Both the position numbers and the translations under genes were made by a program. This document shows, one piece after another, positions 1 to 6,629 of a DNA stretch of 10,499 nucleotides. Position 1 is the stretch's first letter. The number at the start of each line of letters is the position of its first letter. The notes under the pieces are model-generated. The model was not told the DNA's origin and did not search any database. It saw nothing but the letters and a program-made list of their open reading frames with translations. Source of the DNA: Eubacterium sp. (GTDB lineage: Bacteria; Bacillota; Clostridia; Lachnospirales; Lachnospiraceae); NCBI GenBank assembly GCA_017445525.1, contig JAFSTZ010000238.1, positions 1 to 10,499 on the forward strand. The letters run 5' to 3'.

Positions 1-712
1 AACTCGAGTAAAAGTGCAGAACATACATAAGGTTGTCAAATCCGAGTCTCCTGAGAGTCGGATCACCAAGGTTTCTGTCATACTCCGGTGTACCCACCAG
101 GATAACAACATTCGGCATGATAGCTCTGATCTCAGGAATGAGCGTCCTGGCATATACCATGACATCATTCCATACCGTCTCCCCATTTGGTTCGTTACAT
201 ATCTCAAAGATCACGTTGGGACTGTTTTTATACTCTGTTGCGATCATCTTGAAAAACTCCAACGCCTCATCCATATGCTGTTGAGGATTGGAATCATTCA
301 GGATATGCCAGTCAACTATCACGTACATATCTGCCTTGATAGCTGCATCGATACCCTTTCGCACCAGCTCGAGGCTCTTCTCCTTTTCATTCTTGCTGCT
401 GCAATAATTCTCAGAGTACATCGCCAAACGGATAAGGTTTGCCCCCCAGTCTTTCGACACCTGAGAGATCAGGTTCTCATTGATAAAATCAGGAAACCAT
501 GTCAATCCGTGAGTTGATACGCCACGGAGCTGTACACTTTTTCCTGTATTTCTTGCATAGAGATCTTTACCATCGACATAAAGCTCTCCGTCAACGGAAG
601 GTCTTGCTACGTATACTTCTTCTTCCTTCTCTGCCGCATAAACGGTGTCACTGTTTATACCGATAAATGTCGCACACAACAGGAAACACAGACACAAAAG
701 GATTTTTTTCAT
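1..712 (-). CDS. Secreted GH5 endoglucanase (subfamily 2-like), 5' part; 3' end beyond the left edge
   Basis: Likely an extracellular beta-1,4-glucanase cutting cellulose or related beta-glucans. The first 237 residues are present. Residues 1-27 form a signal peptide: a basic start (MKK), a hydrophobic core, and a VYAA cleavage site before EKEEE. The catalytic barrel follows: LRGVSTHGLTWF (62-73), IRLAMY (94-99), DWHILND (134-140), and IFEICNEPNG (168-177), whose E174 is the family's acid/base. The fragment stops at HFYS (233-236), so the nucleophile Glu and any carbohydrate-binding or anchoring domain lie outside the window. The THGLTWF region resembles GH5_2 cellulases of Clostridium and Bacillus; I know this from the family and did not search. 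The start at 712 is chosen for its AGGGAGA site five bases upstream. The gene lies 64 bases behind rnfB on the same strand, with a hairpin between and no clear promoter of its own. No disruption is seen in the visible part. Confidence 0.9.
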   Translation of the reverse strand, partial: MKKILLCLCFLLCATFIGINSDTVYAAEKEEEVYVARPSVDGELYVDGKDLYARNTGKSVQLRGVSTHGLTWFPDFINENLISQVSKDWGANLIRLAMYSENYCSSKNEKEKSLELVRKGIDAAIKADMYVIVDWHILNDSNPQQHMDEALEFFKMIATEYKNSPNVIFEICNEPNGETVWNDVMVYARTLIPEIRAIMPNVVILVGTPEYDRNLGDPTLRRLGFDNLMYVLHFYSS

Positions 713-729
713 CGGATTCTCCCTATACG

Positions 730-763
730 GATGGGATGCAACAGGCATCTGTCACATCCCATC
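730..763 (-). other. Stable hairpin between rnfB and the GH5 gene
   Basis: As minus-strand RNA this folds into a continuous 15-bp stem with an AUGC loop. Arms are 749-763 and 730-744: nine Watson-Crick pairs, two G-U wobbles (754/739 and 753/740), then four more pairs. On the plus strand the wobbles become C/A mismatches, so the structure favours minus-strand RNA. No U run follows it in the minus direction (CCGUAUAGG comes next), so it is a poor intrinsic terminator. It may instead protect the 3' end of rnf mRNA or mark a processing site. It ends five bases before the GH5 ribosome binding site (718-724), which it does not cover. Confidence 0.6.
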
Positions 764-776
764 TTTTGATACTTTA

Positions 777-1631
777 TTATGCTTCTTTCTTTACGGGTGC
801 CTCCTTTGGCAATCCGGTTGAGATATCCACGATAACCTTCTTCGGGCACTTCATAGAGCAGAGACCACAGCCACGACATTTATCCGGATCGATATGTGCG
901 ATATTGTTCTCCACATGAACCGCATCAAAGTTACAGCTCTTCTCACAGATACCGCAGCCGATACATCCGGCCTCACATACCTTCATAACAGCCGGTCCCT
1001 TATCAGTCGAAGCACACTTGACCATATAGAACGTCTTGAACTTCTCGGAAGCATACGGTATCAATTCGATAAGATGCTTAGGACAGGTCTCCACACACTT
1101 GCCGCAGGCAACACATTTTTCTCGATCTACCTCTGCGATACCGCCGGCATTTATATGGATGGCATCAAACTGGCAGACCGTCACACAGGAACCAAGTCCC
1201 AGACATCCGGTCGAGCAAGCCTTTCCGCCTGCCCCCGGTATCGCTGCTGCCGCACGACAGTCCCCGATACCGACGTATTCATATTTATTCTTTGCTTTAT
1301 CACAGGTACCCGAGCACTTTACATATGCTACCTTCTTTGCCGATGCTCCGGCATCAACACCCATGATCTTTCCTATCTCGGCAGCCACCGGAGCACCTCC
1401 GACCGGACAGCCGTTTACCGGTGCGGTTCCTGCCACGATGGCATCCGCCAATCCGTCACAACCGGGGAATCCGCAGCCTCCGCAGTTGTTTCCCGGAAGA
1501 CACTCACGCACCTTTGTAACCCTCTCATCCACCTCAACGGCAAATACTTTTCCGGCAACTCCCAAAAGAAGTCCGATAAGTATACCGAGCACCGCCAGCA
1601 GGATGATAGAAAAAATTATAATTGTAGTCAT
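777..1631 (-). CDS. rnfB: Rnf complex subunit RnfB (ferredoxin-oxidising iron-sulfur subunit)
   Basis: RnfB is the cytoplasmic entry point of the Rnf complex, taking electrons from reduced ferredoxin. The 284-residue protein has one N-terminal membrane anchor (about residues 3-28). A [4Fe-4S] module follows with C50, C53, C58 and C75 (NNCGGCGFPGC). The C-terminal half is a ferredoxin array: C139/C143/C149/C153, CVACGKCVETC (173-183), CIGCGICEKSC (223-233) and CRGCGLCSMKC (252-262). Further cysteines at 106, 110, 125, 206 and 219 could hold another cluster, as in clostridial RnfB. The ATG at 1631 is preferred over the in-frame TTG at 1637, because the GGGAG site abuts the TTG but lies about eight bases before the ATG. 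It is the last rnf gene, 23 bases after rnfA. The tail is lysine-rich (PVKKEA). Confidence 0.97.
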   Translation of the reverse strand: MTTIIIFSIILLAVLGILIGLLLGVAGKVFAVEVDERVTKVRECLPGNNCGGCGFPGCDGLADAIVAGTAPVNGCPVGGAPVAAEIGKIMGVDAGASAKKVAYVKCSGTCDKAKNKYEYVGIGDCRAAAAIPGAGGKACSTGCLGLGSCVTVCQFDAIHINAGGIAEVDREKCVACGKCVETCPKHLIELIPYASEKFKTFYMVKCASTDKGPAVMKVCEAGCIGCGICEKSCNFDAVHVENNIAHIDPDKCRGCGLCSMKCPKKVIVDISTGLPKEAPVKKEA

Positions 1632-1654
1632 AATCAATCTCCCTTATTATTCGG

Positions 1655-2230
1655 TTAAAAGCTGACGCCGCCGAAGCCGCAGAAGGCGATAGCCATTAAA
1701 CCTGCCGTAACAAGCACGATAGGCGTTCCCTTCATGGCAGACGGAATATTGCTGTTTTCAAGTTTCTCACGTATGCCGGCCATCAGGCAGATCGCCAGGA
1801 AAAATCCGACCGACGCCCCGAGTCCCCTGATGGTTGCCTCGAGGATATTATCTTCATTCTGCACACTGAGAAGTGCCACTCCGAGCACTGCACAGTTTGT
1901 TGTGATCAGCGGCAGATACACACCGAGTGCCTGATAAAGACCCTTCATGGCCTTTTTCATAAACATCTCGACGAACTGCACCAAAGCAGCGATCACGAGT
2001 ATAAATACGATCGTGTTCAGATAAGCCAGATCGTTTGGCGCCAGCAACAGATTATAAAGTGTGCTGGTGATCAACGAGGCGATAGTGATGACAAATATTA
2101 CCGCGCCTCCCATACCGGCTGCTGTCTGAACCTTTTTGGATACACCGAGGAACGGACAGATACCCAGAAACTGACTGAGCACGAAGTTGTTGACCAGAGC
2201 GGCCGCAAAAAATATCGTAAACAATGTCAT
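1655..2230 (-). CDS. rnfA: Rnf complex subunit RnfA (integral membrane)
   Basis: A 191-residue, almost entirely hydrophobic protein with about six transmembrane segments, homologous to NqrE/RsxA. RnfA and RnfE form a pseudo-symmetric pair in the membrane that carries electrons across it and takes part in ion transport. The visible signature is SQFLGICPFLGVSKK (19-33). C25 there and C113 (TTNCAVLG) match the family's conserved cysteines, which in structures of Rnf/Nqr complexes bind a membrane [2Fe-2S] cluster together with those of the partner subunit. The length is typical. The ATG overlaps the rnfE stop (ATGA, 2227-2230) and follows a GGGAGG site by about ten bases, so translation is probably coupled to rnfE. 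Confidence 0.97.
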   Translation of the reverse strand: MTLFTIFFAAALVNNFVLSQFLGICPFLGVSKKVQTAAGMGGAVIFVITIASLITSTLYNLLLAPNDLAYLNTIVFILVIAALVQFVEMFMKKAMKGLYQALGVYLPLITTNCAVLGVALLSVQNEDNILEATIRGLGASVGFFLAICLMAGIREKLENSNIPSAMKGTPIVLVTAGLMAIAFCGFGGVSF

Positions 2231-2958
2231 AACCTGTCACCTCCCTCTTCCACCTTTTCCTCAACTGTTGCAAGAACAGAATCATCCATGGTAGCTGCCT
2301 TATTATCCATCTCATCTTCAGTGAACTCCGGAGTCTCAGGCGCTTTGTCCTTCTGCTCCTTCTTTGCCGAAGGAGAAAGGAATATACGGTTCTGCAGAGC
2401 CGTAAGACCCGCCAGTACGAAAAATGCTCCTGGTGCCATAACAAAGATGGCGATATTTGCAACAGAAGGTATAACCTCAAATCCAAATATCGAGCCTGCT
2501 CCCAAAAGCTCTCTCACAATACCTATACAGGTAAGTCCGACGGTAAATCCGAGTCCCATACCGAGTCCGTCAAAGCAGGATGCCATAACAGGATTCTTGG
2601 ATGCATAAGACTCCGCACGACCGAGGATGATACAGTTAACCACGATAAGCGGTATATAAACACCCAGCGCCGCATCAAGGAAAGGCACATAGGCCTTCAG
2701 CAACAACTGTACTATCGTTACGAAGGAAGCGACAACCACGATAAAGGCCGGGATCCTGACCTTGTCCGGGATTATTTTTCTAAGTGCTGATATCAGCATG
2801 TTAGAAAGCACCAGAACGACTGTGGTTGAAAGTCCCATACCGACACCGTTTATAGCCGATGAAGTTACGGCCAGAGTCGGACACATACCGAGCATCAGGA
2901 CAAATGTGGGATTCTCTTTTATAAGTCCGTTGCTCAAACGTTCAGCAAATACACTCAT
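2227..2958 (-). CDS. rnfE: Rnf complex subunit RnfE (integral membrane), with acidic C-terminal tail
   Basis: Partner of RnfA in the membrane core of Rnf, homologous to NqrD/RsxE; 243 residues with about six membrane segments up to residue 190. NPTFVLMLGMCPTLAVTSS (16-34) is the family signature. C26 and C109 (VVNCIILG) are the conserved cysteines expected to share the membrane [2Fe-2S] cluster with RnfA. Residues 196-243 form a hydrophilic, mostly acidic tail (for example TEDEMDNK and EEKVEEGG) that ordinary RnfE proteins of about 200 residues lack. The ATG at 2958 is chosen because AGGAGG lies seven bases upstream. An in-frame GTG at 2961 is possible but sits only four bases from that site. 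The rnfG stop (TGA, 2958-2960) overlaps the ATG by one base. Confidence 0.96.
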   Translation of the reverse strand: MSVFAERLSNGLIKENPTFVLMLGMCPTLAVTSSAINGVGMGLSTTVVLVLSNMLISALRKIIPDKVRIPAFIVVVASFVTIVQLLLKAYVPFLDAALGVYIPLIVVNCIILGRAESYASKNPVMASCFDGLGMGLGFTVGLTCIGIVRELLGAGSIFGFEVIPSVANIAIFVMAPGAFFVLAGLTALQNRIFLSPSAKKEQKDKAPETPEFTEDEMDNKAATMDDSVLATVEEKVEEGGDRL

Positions 2959-3608
2959 CACGCAGCCTCCTTTCCTGTTGTATCAAAGAAAAGAACACCC
3001 TTTACGGCATTGGTTACGGCACGGCTGGTAACCGTGGCACCTGAAAGCGCCTGAACCTGCGTATCGGTAGCTGCTTCTTTGTTATACATGTTCTGTGAAG
3101 GATCATCGGGTAACTTTTTACCTGCAAAACCCGCCTGCCAATCCTCGTTGGTACAGTTGGCTCCGAGTCCTGCGGTCTCTGACTGAGCAGTGATGGATAT
3201 ACCCGTAAGGGTTCCCTCGGCATCAACTCCCAGTGCGAAGTTTACTTCACCGCCGTAACCCTTCTTTGCACTTACGAGATATACCGTTCCGCCGTTTGCA
3301 GTCGGATGAGCCTCTTCTATCTGCACCCACGCAGCCCGGTTGTCGGCTCCCTCTTCAACCTCTTTGTTTGAAAGATCGTGCACCTTGAAGTACTCTTCCG
3401 CAGCTGTAACAGTAGCCTCATCGTTGTCCTGAACACTGTCACCGGAAGCAACTACTTTCGCACACGCTTCGTTGTTGGTCTTGGCCTGCGCCTGATCGAT
3501 AGGATCCTTGGTGATGGCATAGACCCCTGCCAGCACGGCGCCGAGCACAAGTGTTATCAGACAGAGGATGATGGCGTCTTTAACCATAGTGTCTTTTTTC
3601 TTTTCCAT
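2958..3608 (-). CDS. rnfG: Rnf complex subunit RnfG (covalent FMN subunit)
   Basis: RnfG carries a covalently bound FMN on the outer face of the membrane and relays electrons within Rnf. The 216-residue protein begins MEKKKDT, has one membrane anchor at about residues 11-31, then an extracytoplasmic FMN-binding domain. SGAT at 189-192 is the flavin attachment motif; T192 would take FMN by phosphoester bond, normally through the flavin transferase ApbE, which is not encoded here. SETAGLGA (143-150) corresponds to the family's conserved ETPGLG loop. The open frame extends upstream to 3725, but the ATG at 3608 is chosen: AGGAGG precedes it closely, the transmembrane segment follows directly, and the earlier part lies inside rnfD in another frame. 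The start lies one base beyond the rnfD stop. Confidence 0.96.
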   Translation of the reverse strand: MEKKKDTMVKDAIILCLITLVLGAVLAGVYAITKDPIDQAQAKTNNEACAKVVASGDSVQDNDEATVTAAEEYFKVHDLSNKEVEEGADNRAAWVQIEEAHPTANGGTVYLVSAKKGYGGEVNFALGVDAEGTLTGISITAQSETAGLGANCTNEDWQAGFAGKKLPDDPSQNMYNKEAATDTQVQALSGATVTSRAVTNAVKGVLFFDTTGKEAA

Positions 3609-3609
3609 G

Positions 3610-4611
3610 TCACGCCACCTCCTTTTTCTTTTTCTCCAGCCCGAAAGGCTTCGGTATGGTGAAACGCTCGATGAGAGGAACCGCACAGTTGCCGATGATG
3701 ATGGCAAATGACACACCCTCCGCACTCTCGCCGAAGAACCTGAACAAGGCTGTCAAAAGTCCAAGCAGTATCGCATATATGACCTGACCCTTCCGCGTGA
3801 TGGGACTCGTCACATAGTCTGTCGCCATGAACCATGCACCCAGCATCAGACCGCCTCCGCAAAGCTCGTAGAGGATCGGATACGGTGCTCCGCCCATGAC
3901 ACACTGATAGATAAAGTCTATACATACAAATGTTGCGATATAGATAACCGGGATATGCCAGGTGATGATCTTTCTGATCAGCAGATACGCAGCTCCGATC
4001 AAAAGAGCTATCACTGAGGTCTCACCGATGGTACCCGTCGTGGTTCCGAGAAACATATCTTTGAGTGAAGGAAGGTCTCCCATCATGGCTCCGGTCTTTA
4101 CATGCATAAGCGGAGTAGCACTTGATGTGGCATCCACAGCGATACCGTACATCCAGTCAGCACCCTCCTTGATGGTAAAGCTGGTAACCGCACTCGAGAA
4201 GGAGAGAACCATAAAACATCTTCCTGCAAGAGCAGGGTTCATGAAGTTCATACCCAGTCCGCCAAACACCTGCTTACCAATGATGATCGCAAACACACCA
4301 CCGACAACACACATCCACAGAGGGATAGTAGCGGGCAGGTTCAATGCCAGGAGAAGTCCTGTAAGCAACGCCGAAAAATCACTCGTCGTCACCGGCTGCT
4401 TCATACATTTCTGCCAGATCCATTCAGCAAGAATACATGTAACACAGGTTGTCAGTATAACAAGTACCGCACTGAGTCTGAAATTATAGATACCTACCGC
4501 CGTAGCAGGTATAAGAGCGATACATACATCACGCATGATAGACTTTGTTGACGATCTGTCTCTCACGTGAGGTGATGAGGATACGCTCAAAAGCTTTGTT
4601 TCGTTTTCCAT
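3610..4611 (-). CDS. rnfD: Rnf complex subunit RnfD (membrane flavoprotein)
   Basis: Integral membrane subunit homologous to NqrB/RsxD that holds a covalent FMN and contributes to the ion pathway. The 333-residue protein has a polar N-terminus of about 27 residues and multiple hydrophobic helices. Conserved stretches visible are LLLALNLPATIPLWM (86-100), GGLGMNFMNPALAGRCF (117-133) and the flavin site DATSSATPL (160-168), in which T166 would carry FMN. The start is uncertain: AGGAGG lies ten bases before the ATG at 4611 but only four before a GTG at 4617, which would overlap the rnfC stop as GTGA. I prefer the ATG for its spacing; the GTG would add two residues. The C-terminus is basic (EKKKKEVA). 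Confidence 0.96.
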   Translation of the reverse strand: MENETKLLSVSSSPHVRDRSSTKSIMRDVCIALIPATAVGIYNFRLSAVLVILTTCVTCILAEWIWQKCMKQPVTTSDFSALLTGLLLALNLPATIPLWMCVVGGVFAIIIGKQVFGGLGMNFMNPALAGRCFMVLSFSSAVTSFTIKEGADWMYGIAVDATSSATPLMHVKTGAMMGDLPSLKDMFLGTTTGTIGETSVIALLIGAAYLLIRKIITWHIPVIYIATFVCIDFIYQCVMGGAPYPILYELCGGGLMLGAWFMATDYVTSPITRKGQVIYAILLGLLTALFRFFGESAEGVSFAIIIGNCAVPLIERFTIPKPFGLEKKKKEVA

Positions 4612-4613
4612 GA

Positions 4614-6131
4614 TCACGCATCCTCCTTTCCGTTCTTGGCTGCTTCCGCTTCAGCCTTTGCAGCCTCTGCCTCAGCCTTTGCCTTTTCCGCCTCGGCCTT
4701 TGCAGCCTCTGCTTCGGCTTTTGCCTTTTCTGCCTCGGCCTTCGCTATATCAAGCTCGGTTTTATTCTTCTCTTCCTCTGCCTTTTTCTTGGCGGCAGCC
4801 TCAGCCTGTTTCTTTCTGTTTATAGCCATGACAGCCTGACGACACATCTTAAATGTCTGGGTCAGTCTCCTCTTTGCAGGACATACAAATGTACATGTTC
4901 CACACTCGTAGCACTCCATACCGTTCAGTGCCTGGAAGGACTCCAGATCATTTCTCTCGCCGGCCTGTGCCATCATCTGAGGTACCAGATGACACGGACA
5001 CACGGTTGCACATCGACCGCATCGTATACAGTTTGTCGGCTCGTTTGCAGCAACCTCATCAGCACTCATGGCGAGGATGGACGAACTCGTCTTGGTGATC
5101 GGCGTGTTCAGATCAAACATCGCCATACCCATCATCGGCCCACCGGATATCAGCTTGGCAGCGCCCTCGGGCTTAAGTCCGCCTGCAGCCTCCAGAACCT
5201 CAGCATGTGATGTACCGAACCTTACCAGATAGTTCTGCGGATCAGCCATAGCCTCACCGGTCAGCGTCATAACTCTGGTCATGGACGGTGTCTGCTTCAC
5301 TACCGCATCATAGATGGCAAGCATCGTCTGGACATTGTCCACGATACAACCCACGTCAGCCGGCAAAAGCTTTGCATGCAGTCTTCTGCCCGTCGTCACA
5401 TATATGATCTGACGCTCTGCACCCTGCGGATATTTTGTCTTCAGTCTTTTTACAGAAATATTGGGATCGCTTTCTGTCAGATATGACAGTTTTTCGATAG
5501 CCTCGGGCTTGTTGTCCTCGATGGCGATAACTCCCTTTGCATTATCAAAAAGAGAAAGCACCACCCTGAGTCCCTCTATCAGCTCCTCAGGCCTCTCCAG
5601 CATCAGACGATAGTCGGATGTCAGATAGGGCTCGCACTCGGCTCCGTTGATGATAACATGATCGATCTGATCCTCGTTTTTCGGAGTTACTTTTACGTTG
5701 GTCGGAAATCCTGCACCACCCATGCCGACGATACCGGCATCCTTGATGATCTGTCTGATCTCCTCCTTGCTCAGAGATTTATAATCCCTCTCCTCTCCGA
5801 GTCCTTCAATAGGTGTGTACTGTTTGTCGTTTTCGATCACCACGCATGTAGCCTTGGCACCGGATGAGAGAAGTCTCGGCTCGATCTTCTTGACCGTACC
5901 GGACACGGAGCTTACGATGTTTGCCGAGATAAATCCACTGGCCTCGCCAATCCTCTGCCCCATCTTCACCACATCGCCAACCTGCACCACAGGTGTCGCG
6001 GGCGCGCCGATATGCTGGCTCATCGAGAATACGAGTTCATCGCCCGGATCGATCTTGCCGATCGGTTTGTTCTCGGATAAAGCCTTGCCTTCATAGGGGT
6101 GCGCACCACCACGAAAGGTTGAGAATCCCAC
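4614..6131 (-). CDS. rnfC: Rnf complex subunit RnfC (NADH/FMN/iron-sulfur subunit) with heptad-repeat tail
   Basis: RnfC is the peripheral cytoplasmic subunit that exchanges electrons with NAD+/NADH, related to the 51-kDa subunit of complex I. The 505-residue protein has an N-terminal barrel-like domain (FRGGAHPYEGK, 6-16). The nucleotide/FMN-binding core contains GMGGAGFPT (136-144) and NGAECEPYL (162-170). An SLBB-type region follows, then two [4Fe-4S] motifs: CIRCGRCATVC (368-378) and CYECGTCTFVC (407-417). From about residue 438 a lysine/alanine/glutamate-rich extension follows, including five near-identical heptads at 463-497. The start is a GTG at 6131, eight bases after AAGGAGG. A TTG at 6152 in the same frame would place that ribosome binding site inside the gene. 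First gene of the six-gene rnf cluster. Confidence 0.96.
   Translation of the reverse strand: MGFSTFRGGAHPYEGKALSENKPIGKIDPGDELVFSMSQHIGAPATPVVQVGDVVKMGQRIGEASGFISANIVSSVSGTVKKIEPRLLSSGAKATCVVIENDKQYTPIEGLGEERDYKSLSKEEIRQIIKDAGIVGMGGAGFPTNVKVTPKNEDQIDHVIINGAECEPYLTSDYRLMLERPEELIEGLRVVLSLFDNAKGVIAIEDNKPEAIEKLSYLTESDPNISVKRLKTKYPQGAERQIIYVTTGRRLHAKLLPADVGCIVDNVQTMLAIYDAVVKQTPSMTRVMTLTGEAMADPQNYLVRFGTSHAEVLEAAGGLKPEGAAKLISGGPMMGMAMFDLNTPITKTSSSILAMSADEVAANEPTNCIRCGRCATVCPCHLVPQMMAQAGERNDLESFQALNGMECYECGTCTFVCPAKRRLTQTFKMCRQAVMAINRKKQAEAAAKKKAEEEKNKTELDIAKAEAEKAKAEAEAAKAEAEKAKAEAEAAKAEAEAAKNGKEDA
4641..4745 (-). repeat. Tandem 21-bp repeat encoding five AKAEAE(K/A) heptads at the RnfC C-terminus
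   Basis: Five consecutive 7-codon units encode AKAEAEK, AKAEAEA, AKAEAEK, AKAEAEA, AKAEAEA, so the last residue alternates K and A and a 42-bp super-unit is visible. Copies differ mainly at third codon positions. The product should be a long, highly charged helix or weak coiled coil. E. coli RsxC also carries an extended Ala/Lys-rich C-terminus, so such tails are known in the family. Copy number is likely variable between strains. Confidence 0.9.
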
Positions 6132-6173
6132 GTTTGATACCTCCTTCACCAATTCACTTTTTATAATACTTCA

Positions 6174-6203
6174 TAAGAGCCGTTTCCGCAGAAACGACTC
6201 TTA
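6174..6203 (-). promoter_or_regulatory. UNCG-capped hairpin in the rnf leader, between the 47-aa gene and rnfC
   Basis: Minus-strand RNA forms a 13-bp stem (arms 6191-6203 and 6174-6186, one U-G wobble at 6197/6180) closed by C-G around a UGCG loop, a member of the stable UNCG tetraloop class. Plus-strand RNA would have a C/A mismatch and no UNCG loop, so the element belongs to minus-strand transcripts. No U run follows (AUGAAGUAUU), which argues against a plain terminator. It lies 10 bases after the small gene and 42 before rnfC. A role in mRNA processing, stability or partial attenuation of rnf is inferred. Confidence 0.65.
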
Positions 6204-6213
6204 ATTTCGCATT

Positions 6214-6357
6214 TTATCCATCATCCTCTTCTTTTTTCTTGGGTTGATCCCTTTCCAGAAGTTCATCTATCCGCTGCTCTGCTTCCTCTATACTCGAACA
6301 ACCATGAAGGATCATCTTGATGGACTTTAATATACTTTGATACTGATAATCCGTCAT
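6214..6357 (-). CDS. Small unrecognised protein of 47 residues upstream of rnfC
   Basis: I do not recognise this protein. It starts MTDYQYQSILKS and ends in a basic-then-acidic tail (PKKKEEDDG). It has no membrane segment or signal peptide. Residues 5-36 look able to form an amphipathic helix or helical hairpin broken at HGCSS (18-22), with one cysteine at 20. Support for a real gene: GGGAGG lies seven bases before the ATG, a near-consensus promoter lies about 60 bases upstream, and the codons look like ordinary coding sequence. An ATG five codons upstream is less likely because the ribosome binding site would then lie inside the gene. It is separated from rnfC by 82 bases with a hairpin and no convincing second promoter, so co-transcription with rnf is inferred. 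It could be a leader peptide, a small Rnf-associated protein, or an unrelated housekeeping peptide. Confidence 0.7.
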   Translation of the reverse strand: MTDYQYQSILKSIKMILHGCSSIEEAEQRIDELLERDQPKKKEEDDG

Positions 6358-6417
6358 TGCATACCCTCCCATACATAATCACCTCACTTCCACATGAAGT
6401 AATCCTAACTCATTCAT

Positions 6418-6446
6418 ATTTTACAATAAATTAAGCGATTTGTCAA
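6418..6446 (-). promoter_or_regulatory. Sigma-A-type promoter for the 47-aa gene and probably rnfCDGEAB
   Basis: On the minus strand TTGACA (6441-6446) is followed after exactly 17 bases by TAAAAT (6418-6423): a perfect -35 and a five-of-six -10. The predicted start is near 6411, giving a leader of about 54 bases before the ATG at 6357. A 5-bp inverted repeat (CGATT at 6436-6440, AATCG at 6448-6452) straddles the -35 box and might be part of an operator. No other good minus-strand promoter was found between here and rnfC. Confidence 0.75.
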
Positions 6447-6490
6447 CAATCGAGTAGAAGGATTTCCTACTATATGCGTGTGCACAAGTA

Positions 6491-6521
6491 AAGAGACGAC
6501 GGTGGGGAACCGTCGTCTCTT
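6491..6521 (-). terminator. 13-bp perfect hairpin, probable intrinsic terminator upstream of the rnf promoter
   Basis: Arms 6491-6503 and 6509-6521 pair perfectly (AAGAGACGACGGT and its complement) around a 5-base loop. In the minus direction the stem runs into CUCUUUACUUG, a short U-rich tail; in the plus direction CUCUUAUAAUAAAA follows, which is poorer. It would stop minus-strand transcription before the rnf promoter. The tail is not a strong U run, so efficiency is uncertain. Confidence 0.55.
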
Positions 6522-6623
6522 ATAATAAAAAGAGGAGAAAGTTTGGTATAAAAATCACCAAAAGCATATGAAAAGAAAAATATTGTAGCATTCATCGTTT
6601 TTCTTTGTAGTGTTTATCCTATG
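6491..6623 (-). ncRNA. Candidate small RNA or short leader transcript of about 130 nt
   Basis: Inferred from a minus-strand TATAAT at 6630-6635, predicting a start near 6623, and the hairpin ending at 6491. The interval contains no open frame with a convincing ribosome binding site. A 23-codon frame (6520-6591) would encode a very hydrophobic peptide beginning MLQYFSFHML, with its stop codon at the foot of the hairpin, but it has no clear ribosome binding site. It could therefore be a non-coding RNA, a membrane micropeptide message, or nothing. No RNA family was recognised. Confidence 0.3.
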
Positions 6624-6629
6624 TTTTGC

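Noticed and set aside
1632..1637. TTG at 1637 as the rnfB start
   Set aside because: The ribosome binding site directly abuts it, whereas the ATG at 1631 has normal spacing.
4610..4839. Plus-strand frames rich in Ala/Ser or Pro/Leu opposite the end of rnfC
   Set aside because: They are antisense readings of the RnfC heptad-repeat tail and have no ribosome binding site of their own.
6470..6595. A 41-codon minus-strand frame running through the 13-bp hairpin
   Set aside because: It has no ribosome binding site, reads through a strong hairpin, and the sequence looks non-coding.
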